Assembly (NCBI RefSeq): GCF_002099195.1 | Contig: NZ_NBYX01000001.1 | Location: 287,828 to 351,827 of the forward strand | Direction of reading: 5' to 3' | DNA from: Burkholderia puraquae | GTDB lineage: Bacteria > Pseudomonadota > Gammaproteobacteria > Burkholderiales > Burkholderiaceae | DNA: 64,000 nt | Shown here: piece by piece, positions 51,501 through 59,896 of the stretch | Layout of the letters: each line of letters opens with the position of its first letter | Position numbering within the stretch: the stretch's first letter is position 1 | The notes under the pieces: model-generated | What the model saw: only the letters and a program-made list of their open reading frames with translations | What the model was told of the DNA's origin: nothing | Database searches by the model: none | Position numbers and translations under genes: made by a program

Positions 51501-52706
51501 ATTGCCGCGTCGGACGGTTCGCTGCTGCAGCGCGCCGCCGATCAACTCAATCAGAAGGCGGACAAGGCGCTGGGCATTCGGGCGTCGGAGCGGATTGAAC
51601 GGGAACTCGTCGACAATCGCTTCGCCGCGCTGCGTGAGGTCGTGACAGGGAGCGTGGATGCGCAGTCCGATACGCAACCTGTCGCCACGCAGGCGGGCAA
51701 GACGGGGTTGGACGGCGTCACCAACCTGCTGAACGACTATTACACGGCGCTCACCGTTGCCGACAATGCATTGTCGAACAACAGCATGCCACCGGCGAGC
51801 GACGTCGCCGCGAAACTGAAAATGACGGCCGACACGATGCCCGCGCCGTTCCGTGCGGTATTGCTGCAGCTGGCCGCCGACGGTTCCCGCGAAGTCAATC
51901 AGGGGATCGGCCAACTGCTGTCGCGCCAGATGCAGGCTGTGGTCGGCGATACATGCCGGCTGATCGTCGAGGGCAACTATCCGTTTTCACCGGACAGCAC
52001 GCGGGACGTCGGCATTGATGATTTCACGCGGGTATTTGCGCACGGGGGCTTGATTGACGACTTCTTCACGAAAACGCTCGCTCCGTTCGTCGACACGGCC
52101 GCGAAGCCTTGGCGCTATCGGACGTTGCCTGGCGCGACCGAACCCATGCAAGGGCCGGACCTGGGGCCGTTCGAGCATGCGAAGGCCATCCGCGACGTCT
52201 TCTTCAACGATCCCGGCCACAAGCAACTGACCTGGAAGGCCGACATCCGGATCCCCGAGCTCGACCCGACGATCATGAGCCTGTCGCTCGACATCGATGG
52301 ACAGACGGCACTCTATCAACACGGTCCGGTCGCGCCTTTCACGGTCACGTGGCCCGGGCCGCGCGGCGGCGTCCACACGGAAATCACGGCCAGTCCGCGG
52401 ATTCGGCCCGATACGTCGACGATCGCGGCGGACGGACCGTGGGCGTTGATGCGCCTGTTCCAGAAAGGTCGCGTGGTGGAGACGGCGACGCCGGGCCGCA
52501 CGCGCGTCGCGTTCAGTTTCGACGGTCGACAAGCGGCGCTGGACGTCGTGAGCGCCGGGAGCGTCGCCAATCCGCTCACGAGCGACGTGCTGAAGACGTT
52601 CCGGTGCCCCAGCACGATGGCCGCGTTCAACCTGCCGGACAGCGGCCCGCCGCCGGGGTTGCCGCGAGGCATGTTGCCCGCAAGCGCTGGCCGTGCTTCC
52701 CGCTGA
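48597..52706 (+). CDS. tssM: T6SS inner-membrane protein TssM
   Basis: A 1369-residue IcmF/TssM. Three N-terminal TM segments (about 15-40, 48-70, 98-120), a cytoplasmic NTPase-like domain with Walker A GSQGSGKTS (195-203), a fourth TM near 587, and the long periplasmic region ending in the ImcF-type domain. It spans the envelope and joins TssJ and TssL. A run of nine A residues at 51256-51264 (codes QKKT, near residue 888) is a potential slippage site in an otherwise GC-rich gene; the frame is intact as given. Confidence 0.96.
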   Translation: MKKFQFLSFLASRQFLALLALIVVSLVIWFVGPFFAFGGLKPLAGAGIRVLLIALLLAGVLLWLAGVSTSVVFIALLCLLIWYAAPLLSLGHTVPFEPVSARLTAIALIVAAFILFWIVRVWQKMREDDAFMKKMLRMNRRKDESPAAPRLRKIEGIVTSALARLKSMRTGARGLGKLFQGKRYLYELPWYLTLGSQGSGKTSVLMNGGLAFPVAEQMQRAVGTPAGDAASVYWWLTNDAVLIDTAGYYTRHGMSTAEDIDPPVPEAGKPAAGVPVKDGANAQPDVGGTANDAKQDDAPQSKSATPPVASSHVVPPGEGKRERRQKVDHAEWLGFLGMLRRYRPRAPINGALLTIDLATLASADEQARVAEAAALRARLAELRQELGIRFPVYVMVTKMDRLTGFAEYFGALTAEGRAQAWGFTLPYGKETVAKEGLRARCHAELAELAQRLSGSIETHLQDEYDSRKRRSLAALPEEFSALLGPLLDLIDRVFLDSRYDDTQLHSTLRGVYFTSARQRDGEVVVERGTVVQRLLSTHGRAPDSPARAEGNQGFFLHDLLTRVVFPEAHLVSPNLRWEYRFRLSRLIGHTLALLLFVWLAIGLRASFGHNNGYLDAVGHKVQALTARVTQLYKEPKPEAVPDTLTDARDLPAFPGLDLSSPDITWRYGLYTPGDIATESRHAYDVLEDNLLLPQIVHRLEDVMSGAIAGKDPKAAYDALRVYLMLYDKPKFNADDVKAWVLDDWAKTDSAAVFGGRASMIDHVQQLFSGARVVQSPLIRNDALVQQARAFLDGSNATDRLYQRAKAAMLKEAPDEFTLLRAVGPQAGTVFTRASDAPLSRGVSGLFTFEGYRNLFDKRLPEFVQIARDDDAWVMGRSYLAGSSDSAQKKTAEIGSGATGADDALTDAVRREYLMEYAQQWDAFLDDIRTVSGTSLAFNLKVLRGFAAPDSPLVRLARAAVHETTLTQPIAASDGSLLQRAADQLNQKADKALGIRASERIERELVDNRFAALREVVTGSVDAQSDTQPVATQAGKTGLDGVTNLLNDYYTALTVADNALSNNSMPPASDVAAKLKMTADTMPAPFRAVLLQLAADGSREVNQGIGQLLSRQMQAVVGDTCRLIVEGNYPFSPDSTRDVGIDDFTRVFAHGGLIDDFFTKTLAPFVDTAAKPWRYRTLPGATEPMQGPDLGPFEHAKAIRDVFFNDPGHKQLTWKADIRIPELDPTIMSLSLDIDGQTALYQHGPVAPFTVTWPGPRGGVHTEITASPRIRPDTSTIAADGPWALMRLFQKGRVVETATPGRTRVAFSFDGRQAALDVVSAGSVANPLTSDVLKTFRCPSTMAAFNLPDSGPPPGLPRGMLPASAGRASR
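51256..51264 (+). repeat. nine-A homopolymer inside tssM
   Basis: Nine consecutive A residues in a GC-rich coding region. A one-base change at replication or transcription would truncate TssM near residue 890 of 1369. Confidence 0.9.
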
Positions 52707-52724
52707 ACCGGGAGGGAGCGATCG

Positions 52725-53939
52725 ATGACGCTTTCGACATCCGATCCGCAGGGCGACGCAAGGGTCGTGGCGTCGCCGCCTGTTGCCGCACGACTCAAGG
52801 CCGCGGAGCAGGCGATCAACCCGCTGCTCGAAGCGTCGCGCGTCCTGTTGCAGGCGTTGGCCAATACGCCTTGCATGCTCGATGCCGATGCTGTCGCGCA
52901 GTGGCGTCGATGGCTGGGGCACGAAGTTCGTCTCTTTACCCGGATCTGCAGTGAGCTCCAGGTCCGACCCGAGCACGTGCGGTACGCAAGCTATTGTCTG
53001 TGCTCCGCGCTCGACGAGGCGGCGATGCAGACGTCTTGGGGAAAGGGCGAAGCAACCGGCGTTGAATGGCAGGACAGCAGCCTGGCGAGTGCGTTCGGAC
53101 ATGATCGCCAGGGTGGCGACCGGATGTTTCGACTGATCGACGAGGCAATGCGCTATCCGCGTGAAAACCTCGATCTGATCGAGTTGTACCAGAACGTACT
53201 TGATCTCGGGTTTCGCGGGCGGTACCGATTTGAAGCAGGTGGTCAAAAGCGCTTGCAGGTCATTCGCGAACACGTACACGACGTGGTTATGACGGGTGGA
53301 CAGAGCGTGAGTCGCGTCAGCGAGCCGCCGAAACGTCCGCGACAGACGGTCGATCCGTGGGCACGTCCTGTTTCGGTGAGGCGATCGCGAGCGAGGTTCG
53401 CAGGCGGTCTCGCGATTGCATTGTTGCTCGGGGCCGGGGGCTACGCCGCGGTGGACCGCTGGGTTCGCACGCAACAGAAGCTACCGGCGTCGCCGCTCGA
53501 TGCGCTGGCTCGCAATCTGGAACGGCGGCTGCGCGATGAAGTCGCGGCAGGGAATGTCGAACTGATTCGCGACGCCGGGCGCAATGCCGTGACGCTCCGA
53601 TTCAGCGGAATGTTCGGGCCTGGCGATGCAACGGTGGCGCCATGGTGCGCTTCGGTCGCGGCTTCGGCCGGCCGGGAAATTGCGACCGTGACCAAGGACG
53701 CGACCGTCCGCGTGGCAGGATATGCGGATAGCACACCGATCAATTCGACACGTCAGGCATCTAACCACGCGCTTTCCGAAGCACGGGCCCGGCACGTGGC
53801 CCAAATTCTCGTTGCGGCTGGCGTACCGGCACCGCGCATCGTCGTCGAGGGAAATGGCGATGCCGATTCGCTGGCGGACAACGTTACCGCGTCCGGAAGG
53901 GCGAGAAATCGTCGCGTCGAAGTGACCATCACGGATTGA
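52725..53939 (+). CDS. second TssL-OmpA paralogue
   Basis: A 404-residue protein with the same plan as the first TssL: DotU-like domain (NPLLEASRVLLQALANTP, ASYCLCSALDEAAMQTSW, LDLGFRGRYR), one TM helix (FAGGLAIALLLGAGGYAAV, about 223-242) and a C-terminal OmpA-like domain (VAGYADSTPINS, GRARNRRVEV). It lies 18 bp after tssM with a strong GGGAGGGAG ribosome binding site. Whether it replaces, joins or modifies the first TssL in the membrane complex is unknown. It is the last gene of the T6SS cluster. Confidence 0.9.
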   Translation: MTLSTSDPQGDARVVASPPVAARLKAAEQAINPLLEASRVLLQALANTPCMLDADAVAQWRRWLGHEVRLFTRICSELQVRPEHVRYASYCLCSALDEAAMQTSWGKGEATGVEWQDSSLASAFGHDRQGGDRMFRLIDEAMRYPRENLDLIELYQNVLDLGFRGRYRFEAGGQKRLQVIREHVHDVVMTGGQSVSRVSEPPKRPRQTVDPWARPVSVRRSRARFAGGLAIALLLGAGGYAAVDRWVRTQQKLPASPLDALARNLERRLRDEVAAGNVELIRDAGRNAVTLRFSGMFGPGDATVAPWCASVAASAGREIATVTKDATVRVAGYADSTPINSTRQASNHALSEARARHVAQILVAAGVPAPRIVVEGNGDADSLADNVTASGRARNRRVEVTITD

Positions 53940-54130
53940 CGTTCGATTGCGAGCGTTAATTTCTGCGCTAACGAACGTTCAGCAAGATCACCGGCATAGC
54001 CGTGTTCGCCGGCCCGGTCACGAGTACCTTCGCGCCGGGGGCGGAAAAACCAGGGGCTCACGCAGTGGGAGCTGTTTGAGAATCCTGGCACATTCAAACA
54101 TCCCGCAGCAATTCATCTGATTGGCGCTTC

Positions 54131-54907
54131 TTATTGCTGCCGCTCCCACGCATGCGCCTGCTCGGCGCGCACGAACGCTTCCGACGCTGCCGGCAGCAGG
54201 TTGCGGAACGCGCCGCCGTCGCTGTCGATCACGTCGACCATCTTCGCGATCATTTCCTCGGGGTCGTGCTGTTCGAGCGGGAACGTCAGCCGCTCGGGCG
54301 TCACCGTATGCACGGCCGGATCGTGCCAGCGCCGGATCGTTTCCATCATCCGGTCGTTGAAGCCCGTGCGATACGGGCCGGGGTTCACGACCGCGACGCG
54401 GATGCCGTGCGGCGCCAGTTCCGCCTGCATCGCCTCGGCCACCGATTCGACTGCGTGCTTCGACGCGCAATAGGCGCCGGTGAACGGCCCCGTGATCAAC
54501 CCGGCGATCGACGACACGAACACGATCTTGCCGTGCCGGCGCGCGAGCATCCCGCGCGCAATCTGCTGCGTGAGTTCGAGCGGCCCGAACAGGTTTACAT
54601 CGAACAGTTCGCGGACGATCTCGATCGGCAGGTCCACCAGCGCGCCGGCTTCACCGACGCCCGCGTTGTTCACGAGCACGTCGATCTCGAGATCGGCCGC
54701 GCGGGCGCGATCGTGAGCCGACGTGACGTCGAGCTTGATCGCACGCAGCGCGGTGCCGCGCTGCGCGGCGGCGGCCGTCAGAGCGTCGATTTCAGCGGTG
54801 ACGCGTACGCCGGCCGTCACGTCGTGACCGCGTTCGGCGAGGCGCAGCGCGACTTCGCGGCCGAAGCCGGTGCCCGCGCCGGTGATGAGGATGCGTTTCT
54901 GTGCCAT
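54131..54907 (-). CDS. SDR-family oxidoreductase
   Basis: A 258-residue short-chain dehydrogenase. The NAD(P)-binding GAGTGFGRE loop (residues 9-17), NNAG (about 81-84), the catalytic Ser in SSIAG, and YCASK with the catalytic Tyr-x-x-x-Lys are present. Tail residues are compatible with a ketone or alcohol substrate, but none can be named. It is 4 bp downstream of the GlcG/HbpS-like gene on the same strand, so the two form an operon. Divergent from the LysR gene, which may regulate them. Confidence 0.9.
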   Translation of the reverse strand: MAQKRILITGAGTGFGREVALRLAERGHDVTAGVRVTAEIDALTAAAAQRGTALRAIKLDVTSAHDRARAADLEIDVLVNNAGVGEAGALVDLPIEIVRELFDVNLFGPLELTQQIARGMLARRHGKIVFVSSIAGLITGPFTGAYCASKHAVESVAEAMQAELAPHGIRVAVVNPGPYRTGFNDRMMETIRRWHDPAVHTVTPERLTFPLEQHDPEEMIAKMVDVIDSDGGAFRNLLPAASEAFVRAEQAHAWERQQ

Positions 54908-54911
54908 GTGC

Positions 54912-55349
54912 TTACCTTGTGGAGTGGAACGTTGCCGGAAAGCGGTCGCGGCAGTGCTGCGCGATCGCGGTGTCTTCGTCGACGCTGCCGCCCGAGATGC
55001 CGATTGCGCCGACGCAGCGCCCGTCGCCGTCGACGAGCGGTTCGCCGCCGCCGAACGTGACGAGCCCGCCGTGGCTGTGCTCGATGCCGCGCAGCGGACC
55101 GTCGCCCGACATTGCACCGAGGGCGCCGGTCGATGCGCGGAAGCGGACCGCCGTCAGTGCCTTGCGCTGCGCGAGATCGATCGCGCCGAGAAAGCAGTCG
55201 TCGGTGCGTGCGAACGCGAGCAGGTTCGCGCCGGCATCGACGATGGCGACGGCGATGCCGGCAACCTGCAGCGATGCGGCATGCGCAAGTGCCGCGTCGA
55301 TCGTGCGGCGGGCGGCCGCGAGCGGCAGCGGGGCGGTAAGCGGATTCAT
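54912..55349 (-). CDS. GlcG/HbpS-family putative heme-binding protein
   Basis: A 145-residue member of the GlcG/HbpS family (Pfam Haem_degrading): AGIAVAIVDAGANLLAFARTDD, AIDLAQRKALTAVRFRAST, and GGEPLVDGDGRCVGAIGISGG. Members bind heme or other small ligands or act in oxidative metabolism; no export signal is seen. Co-oriented with the SDR gene and transcribed divergently from the LysR-type regulator. Confidence 0.82.
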   Translation of the reverse strand: MNPLTAPLPLAAARRTIDAALAHAASLQVAGIAVAIVDAGANLLAFARTDDCFLGAIDLAQRKALTAVRFRASTGALGAMSGDGPLRGIEHSHGGLVTFGGGEPLVDGDGRCVGAIGISGGSVDEDTAIAQHCRDRFPATFHSTR

Positions 55350-55441
55350 GCGAGGCTCCGGTAGGGCGACAGTGCCAGTGTAGGCAGTTGCGGTATATGG
55401 GAGAATCCGTATTCCGCTCGAAGGAGTTTCAAGTTTTTTTA

Positions 55442-56359
55442 ATGATGAGCAGACGCGATCCGATGGCCGGGCTGCACGTGTTCATGACCGTCGCGACGGC
55501 CGGCAACTTCACGCGTGCCGCTGCCGCGCTCGGCCTGACGCCGGCCGCCGTCAGCCTGGCGATCGGGCAGCTCGAGGGCGAGCTGAACGTGAAGCTGTTC
55601 AACCGCAGCACGCGCGGTGTGAGCCTGACGGAAGCCGGCCAGGGCTACTGGCGGCAGACGGAGCCTGCGTACCGGCAGGTCATGCAGGCACGCGACGAGC
55701 TGAAGGATGCGCGCAGCGAGCCGAACGGGCTGTTGCGCGTGACGGCGCTGCCGCTGGCGCGTGCGCGCGTGATCGCGCCGGTGCTGGCCACGTTCCGCGA
55801 ACGCTATCCGAAAGTCCGGCTCGAGATCCGCTACGAGAACGAGCTGGTCGATATCGCGAAGGACGGGTTCGATGCGGGGATTCGCCTGGCCGACCGGCTG
55901 CAGCCCGGCATGATCGGCGTGCGGATCGCGCCGGCGTTGACGTGTGCGCTGGTTGCGTCGGCCGGTTACGTGGCACGGCATGGTGCACCGGCGTCGATTG
56001 CCGAGCTCGAGCGGCATGCGTGCATCCGTTTCCGGTTCTCGGAGAGCGGACGCCTGCACAAATGGCTGTTGCACGACGGGCAACGCGACGTCGATCTCGA
56101 TCCGGACGGCGTGTTCGTGACGAACGATGCCGACGCGGTGATCGATGCGGCGCGCGCGGGCATCGGCATCGCGTTCGCGTTCATGCGCGAGCGGATCGAG
56201 CAGGACTTGCGCGACGGCACGCTCGTCGAGGTGCTGCCCGGTGCGTGCCGCACGCTGCCGCCGATGTGGCTTTACTACGTGAATCGAAAACACGTGCCGG
56301 CCAAGTTGCGCGCGTTCATCGACGTGCTGCGCGAGCGAGAAGGCACGGACGCGGCGTAA
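55442..56359 (+). CDS. LysR-family transcriptional regulator
   Basis: A 305-residue LysR regulator. Winged-helix HTH (about 5-65; FMTVATAGNFTRAAAALGLTPAAVSLAIGQLEGELNVKLFNRSTRGVSLTEAG) and an effector-binding domain resembling the PecT/CrgA subgroup (RLEIRYENELVDIAKDGFDAGIRL). The ATG at 55442 is adjacent to a second at 55445; AAGGAG at 55421-55426 is somewhat distant. Divergent from the GlcG-SDR unit and likely its regulator, though the inducer is unknown. Confidence 0.88.
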   Translation: MMSRRDPMAGLHVFMTVATAGNFTRAAAALGLTPAAVSLAIGQLEGELNVKLFNRSTRGVSLTEAGQGYWRQTEPAYRQVMQARDELKDARSEPNGLLRVTALPLARARVIAPVLATFRERYPKVRLEIRYENELVDIAKDGFDAGIRLADRLQPGMIGVRIAPALTCALVASAGYVARHGAPASIAELERHACIRFRFSESGRLHKWLLHDGQRDVDLDPDGVFVTNDADAVIDAARAGIGIAFAFMRERIEQDLRDGTLVEVLPGACRTLPPMWLYYVNRKHVPAKLRAFIDVLREREGTDAA

Positions 56360-56439
56360 CCGCATCGTCCGGCCGGCTGCAGCGAATTGCACGGCGGCGC
56401 ATGATGGCGGCTCCAGCTACGAAGCCATGGAGTCGCGTC

Positions 56440-56874
56440 ATGACGGTATTCCTGCATTTCCCGATTCGAACCTTTGCAATTGCCGCAGCGCTGGCCGGCG
56501 CCGCGATCTGCAGCGCACCGGCCATCGGCCAGGCGTCGACCGTGCCGGCCGGTTCGGCTGCCGCGACGCCCGACAACGCGGTACTGCTCACGGTATTCCT
56601 GAAACACGACCAGTCGCGCCCGCTGGCCGAGCTGAATGCGCAGCTCGCGAAGCAGGGGTTCTACAAGGCGTTTCCGCCGCCGGGCGTGGAGGTGGTGAGC
56701 TGGACCGTGACGATGGGGATCGGGCAGATCGTCGTGCTGCGGCTGCCGGCGTCGCGGCTGCGCGAGGTCAATCGCGTGCTCGAGGATACGGCATGGGGCG
56801 CGTACCGGACGGAGTTCTATCCGACATACGACTACAAGGCGATCGGTTTGGGGGAGCATGCGCGGGCGGAGTAA
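56440..56874 (+). CDS. small exported protein of unknown function
   Basis: A 144-residue protein with a signal peptide (FPIRTFAIAAALAGAAICSAPAIGQAS; likely cleavage after GQA). The mature part (about 110 residues) contains LTVFLKHDQSRPLAELNAQLAKQGF and PPPGVEVVSWTVTMGIGQIVVLRLPA, perhaps a ferredoxin-like alpha/beta fold as in periplasmic small-domain proteins. No named family is recognised. GGAG precedes ATG 56440. It stands alone between the LysR gene and mprF. Confidence 0.65.
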   Translation: MTVFLHFPIRTFAIAAALAGAAICSAPAIGQASTVPAGSAAATPDNAVLLTVFLKHDQSRPLAELNAQLAKQGFYKAFPPPGVEVVSWTVTMGIGQIVVLRLPASRLREVNRVLEDTAWGAYRTEFYPTYDYKAIGLGEHARAE

Positions 56875-57301
56875 CCGAGGCCATGTGTTCCTGGAGTGGG
56901 GCACGGTGGGCGCCTGTCGCGCAGTTCAATCAGTCCCCATTTCAGAAGGCTGTTCCAGTCCGTGAATTCGTCCTCGCCCGCGCCGCCCGGCCGGGAGAAT
57001 TTTCCCCAATTCCGCTATTGGCTATTCATCCGATGAAAAAACCCCGCCGGTTCCCGGTATGATGCGCACCTTGCGTTTGTCGGACGCACTATTTTTTATG
57101 CGATTTTGATGTGCAAAGCGCCACAAAACCGCACAATGCGAACCCGAAAGATTCTGTAATATAAATTCCGTATACTCGTAAGTTCTGATCCAGGCGCCGC
57201 CTGCCATTTCCTTCGGCCGGCCGCCCACGCAGAACAACCAGATACGTCGCCGCCTGGCCGTCTTGCGCCGCGACACGCTATGCACCACCACTGAACAATC
57301 T
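56875..57301. other. gap upstream of mprF
   Basis: No supported gene. An AT-rich stretch (57085-57180) with a TATACT box (57171-57176) probably contains the mprF promoter, but its -35 partner is not convincing. Confidence 0.45.
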
Positions 57302-59896
57302 ATGTCTTCCCGCCACTCTGGTTCGCCCGGCCGCGCCGCGGCGGTGATCGCCCGTGTCCGGGCGCTGATCCGCAACGAGCGTGTGCTGTCGCCGCTGCTC
57401 GCGCTCGGCATCGGCCTGCTGCTGATCGTGGTTTTCCAGCACCTGTCGGAATCCGTCGACTACCGGTCGGTGATCCGCCAGTTGCGTCACATGTCCGCCG
57501 GCGAGTGGGGCGCTTCGCTGGCCGCGACGGCCCTCAGTTATCTCGCGCTCGTCGCACGCGACGCGGTCGGCCTGCGCTATGTCGGCGCGAAGGTGCCGCG
57601 CGTCGCGTTGTGGATCGGCGCGATCGCCGGGTCCGCACTCGGTAACGCGACCGGCTTCGGCGCGCTGACGGGCGGCGCGGTCCGCGCCCGCGTGTACGGC
57701 GTGTCGGGCGTCACGCCTGCGCAGATCGGCCGGATGACGGTGTTCACGAGCGGCACGCTGGCGCTCGCAATGGTGTTGATGACGGCGATCGGCATGGTTT
57801 GCGTGCCGGAGGCGCTCGCCGCGATGCTGCACGTCGCGCCCGGCGTGCTGACGTGGACCGGCGCGGCGCTGCTCGTGGTGCTGGCCGCGATGGTCGTGAT
57901 GTGCGGCAATACCGCGCGCCCGGTCGTCACGCGCTTCAAGTGGCTGTCGTTCGACGTGCCGGCACGGCGCGATCTCGTCGCGCAGGTCGTCTATGCGGTG
58001 CTCGACGTCGTCGCGGCGGGCCTGACGCTCTGGGTGCTGCTGCCGGTCGCGCCGGTCGGCTTCCCGACCTTCATTACCGTTTATGCCGCGGCGTTGCTGC
58101 TCGGGATGATCGGCCATACGCCGGGCGGGATCGGCGTGTTCGAAGCCGCGATGGTCTTCACGCTTGGTCGTGAAGTGCCCCCGCACGCGATGGTCGCCGC
58201 GCTGATCGCGTATCGCGCCATCTATTTCGGCGTGCCGCTCGTGCTGTCGGCCGGCCTGCTGGCGGGCTTCGAAGGCCGCGCGCTGCGGCGCCGGCTCGTG
58301 ACGCGGCAGGCCGTGCGCGTGTCGCAGCTCGCGCCGGTGTTCCTGAGCCTCGTGACGTTCGCGGTCGGCGGGATGCTGGTGATCTCGAGCGCGACGCCTG
58401 CGTTCTGGCACCGGATCGCGATCCTGCGCCACCTCGTGCCGCTGTGGGTGCTCGAAGGCTCGCAGGTGATCTGCAGTGTGCTCGGCGTCGCGCTGCTGTT
58501 CGTCGCGCGCGGGCTGCTGCGGCGCCTCGACGGCGCATGGTGGATGACTTTCGCGCTGACGCTCGCCAGCCTCGCGCTGTCGCTGGCGAAGGGCCTCGCG
58601 TTCGTCGAGGCCGGCGTGCTCGGCACGCTGCTGGTGCTGCTGCTCGTCAGCCGCCGCCGCTTCAACCGCCATTCGTCGTTGCTTGCCGAGCGCTTCACGG
58701 TGAGCTGGTTCGTGTCGGTCGCGATGGTGCTGATGCTGGCCGTGTGGGTGCTGTTCTTCGCATTCCGCGACGTGCCGTACACGCGCGAGCTGTGGTCGCA
58801 TTTCTCGTTCGACGCGCGTGCGCCGCGTGCGCTGCGCGCAACGCTCGCGGCCGGCGTGTTCGTCGCGCTGTTCGCGCTGTGGCAACTGCTGCGCCCGGCG
58901 CCCGGCCGTTTCGTGAAACCCGCGGAGCAGGACCTGTCGGATGCCGAACGGATCATCCGCGCGCAGGAATGCAGCGACGCGGGCCTCGCGCTGATGGGCG
59001 ACAAGTCGTTCCTGTTCTCGGAATCGCGCCAGGCGTTCCTGATGTACGCGAAGTACGGTCGCACGTGGGCCGCGCTGCACGACCCGGTCGGGCCGCGCGA
59101 GGAATGGCCGGCGCTGATCGGCAAGTTCATCGCGCTCGCGCACGCGCACAGTGGCCGAGCGGCGTTCTACCAGGTGCGTGCAAATGCGCTGCCGCTGTAT
59201 CTCGACGCGGGGCTCACGCTGATGAAGCTCGGCGAGGAGGCGCATATCGCGCTCGACCAGTTCGACCTGAAGGGTTCGAACCGGTCGCACCTGCGCTACG
59301 CGCTGCGCCGTGGCGACAAGGACGCGCTGACGGTCGAGGTGATCCCGCCGAGCGACGTGCCGGCCACGCTGCCGTCGCTGCGCGACATCTCGGACGGCTG
59401 GCTCGACAGCCGCGACGCGCGCGAGAAGAGTTTCTCGGTCGCCGCGTTCCACGACGGCTATCTGGCGACGCAGTCGGTGATGCTCGTGCGGCAGGCCGAC
59501 AAGCCGATCGCGTTCGTCACGTTCATGACGACCGACCTCAACACCGAGGCGACGGTCGGCGTGATGCGCCACCTGCCGGACGCATCGCCGTACGCGATGG
59601 AATATCTGTTTACGCAGCTCGCGCTGCATTTGAAGGAAGCGGGCTTCCGCAAGCTGAGCCTGGGCATCGCGCCGTTCTCGGGGATGGGGGCGGCGAAGAT
59701 GCCGTCGCCGTTGCACCGGGTCGGGTTGATGGTGTGGCGCTTCGGCGGCCGCTTCTACAACTTCCGCGGCTTGCGTGCATTCAAGAGCAAGTTCGAACCG
59801 CACTGGGAGCCGCGCTACCTCGCGGCCTCGGGTTCGGTCGGCATGTTCGTCACGCTCGCGGATCTGTCATTGCTGGCTGGAGGTCGGCGTTCATGA
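57302..59896 (+). CDS. mprF: bifunctional lysylphosphatidylglycerol flippase/synthase MprF
   Basis: An 864-residue integral membrane protein. The N-terminal half (about 20-560) has at least 12-14 TM helices of the flippase; the C-terminal part (about 560-860) is the DUF2156/GNAT-like synthase (ECSDAGLALMGDKSFLFSESRQAFLMYAKYGRTWAALHDPVG; FDLKGSNRSHLRYALRR). It transfers lysine (or alanine) from aminoacyl-tRNA to phosphatidylglycerol and flips the product, lowering surface charge and sensitivity to cationic peptides. virJ/acvB overlaps its stop codon by four bases, as in the Rhizobiales lpiA-acvB operon. Confidence 0.95.
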   Translation: MSSRHSGSPGRAAAVIARVRALIRNERVLSPLLALGIGLLLIVVFQHLSESVDYRSVIRQLRHMSAGEWGASLAATALSYLALVARDAVGLRYVGAKVPRVALWIGAIAGSALGNATGFGALTGGAVRARVYGVSGVTPAQIGRMTVFTSGTLALAMVLMTAIGMVCVPEALAAMLHVAPGVLTWTGAALLVVLAAMVVMCGNTARPVVTRFKWLSFDVPARRDLVAQVVYAVLDVVAAGLTLWVLLPVAPVGFPTFITVYAAALLLGMIGHTPGGIGVFEAAMVFTLGREVPPHAMVAALIAYRAIYFGVPLVLSAGLLAGFEGRALRRRLVTRQAVRVSQLAPVFLSLVTFAVGGMLVISSATPAFWHRIAILRHLVPLWVLEGSQVICSVLGVALLFVARGLLRRLDGAWWMTFALTLASLALSLAKGLAFVEAGVLGTLLVLLLVSRRRFNRHSSLLAERFTVSWFVSVAMVLMLAVWVLFFAFRDVPYTRELWSHFSFDARAPRALRATLAAGVFVALFALWQLLRPAPGRFVKPAEQDLSDAERIIRAQECSDAGLALMGDKSFLFSESRQAFLMYAKYGRTWAALHDPVGPREEWPALIGKFIALAHAHSGRAAFYQVRANALPLYLDAGLTLMKLGEEAHIALDQFDLKGSNRSHLRYALRRGDKDALTVEVIPPSDVPATLPSLRDISDGWLDSRDAREKSFSVAAFHDGYLATQSVMLVRQADKPIAFVTFMTTDLNTEATVGVMRHLPDASPYAMEYLFTQLALHLKEAGFRKLSLGIAPFSGMGAAKMPSPLHRVGLMVWRFGGRFYNFRGLRAFKSKFEPHWEPRYLAASGSVGMFVTLADLSLLAGGRRS

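Noticed and set aside
57148-57176. TATACT as a -10 box with a -35 partner for mprF
   Set aside because: The -35 position reads AAGATT; without support from mapping it is not reported as a promoter.
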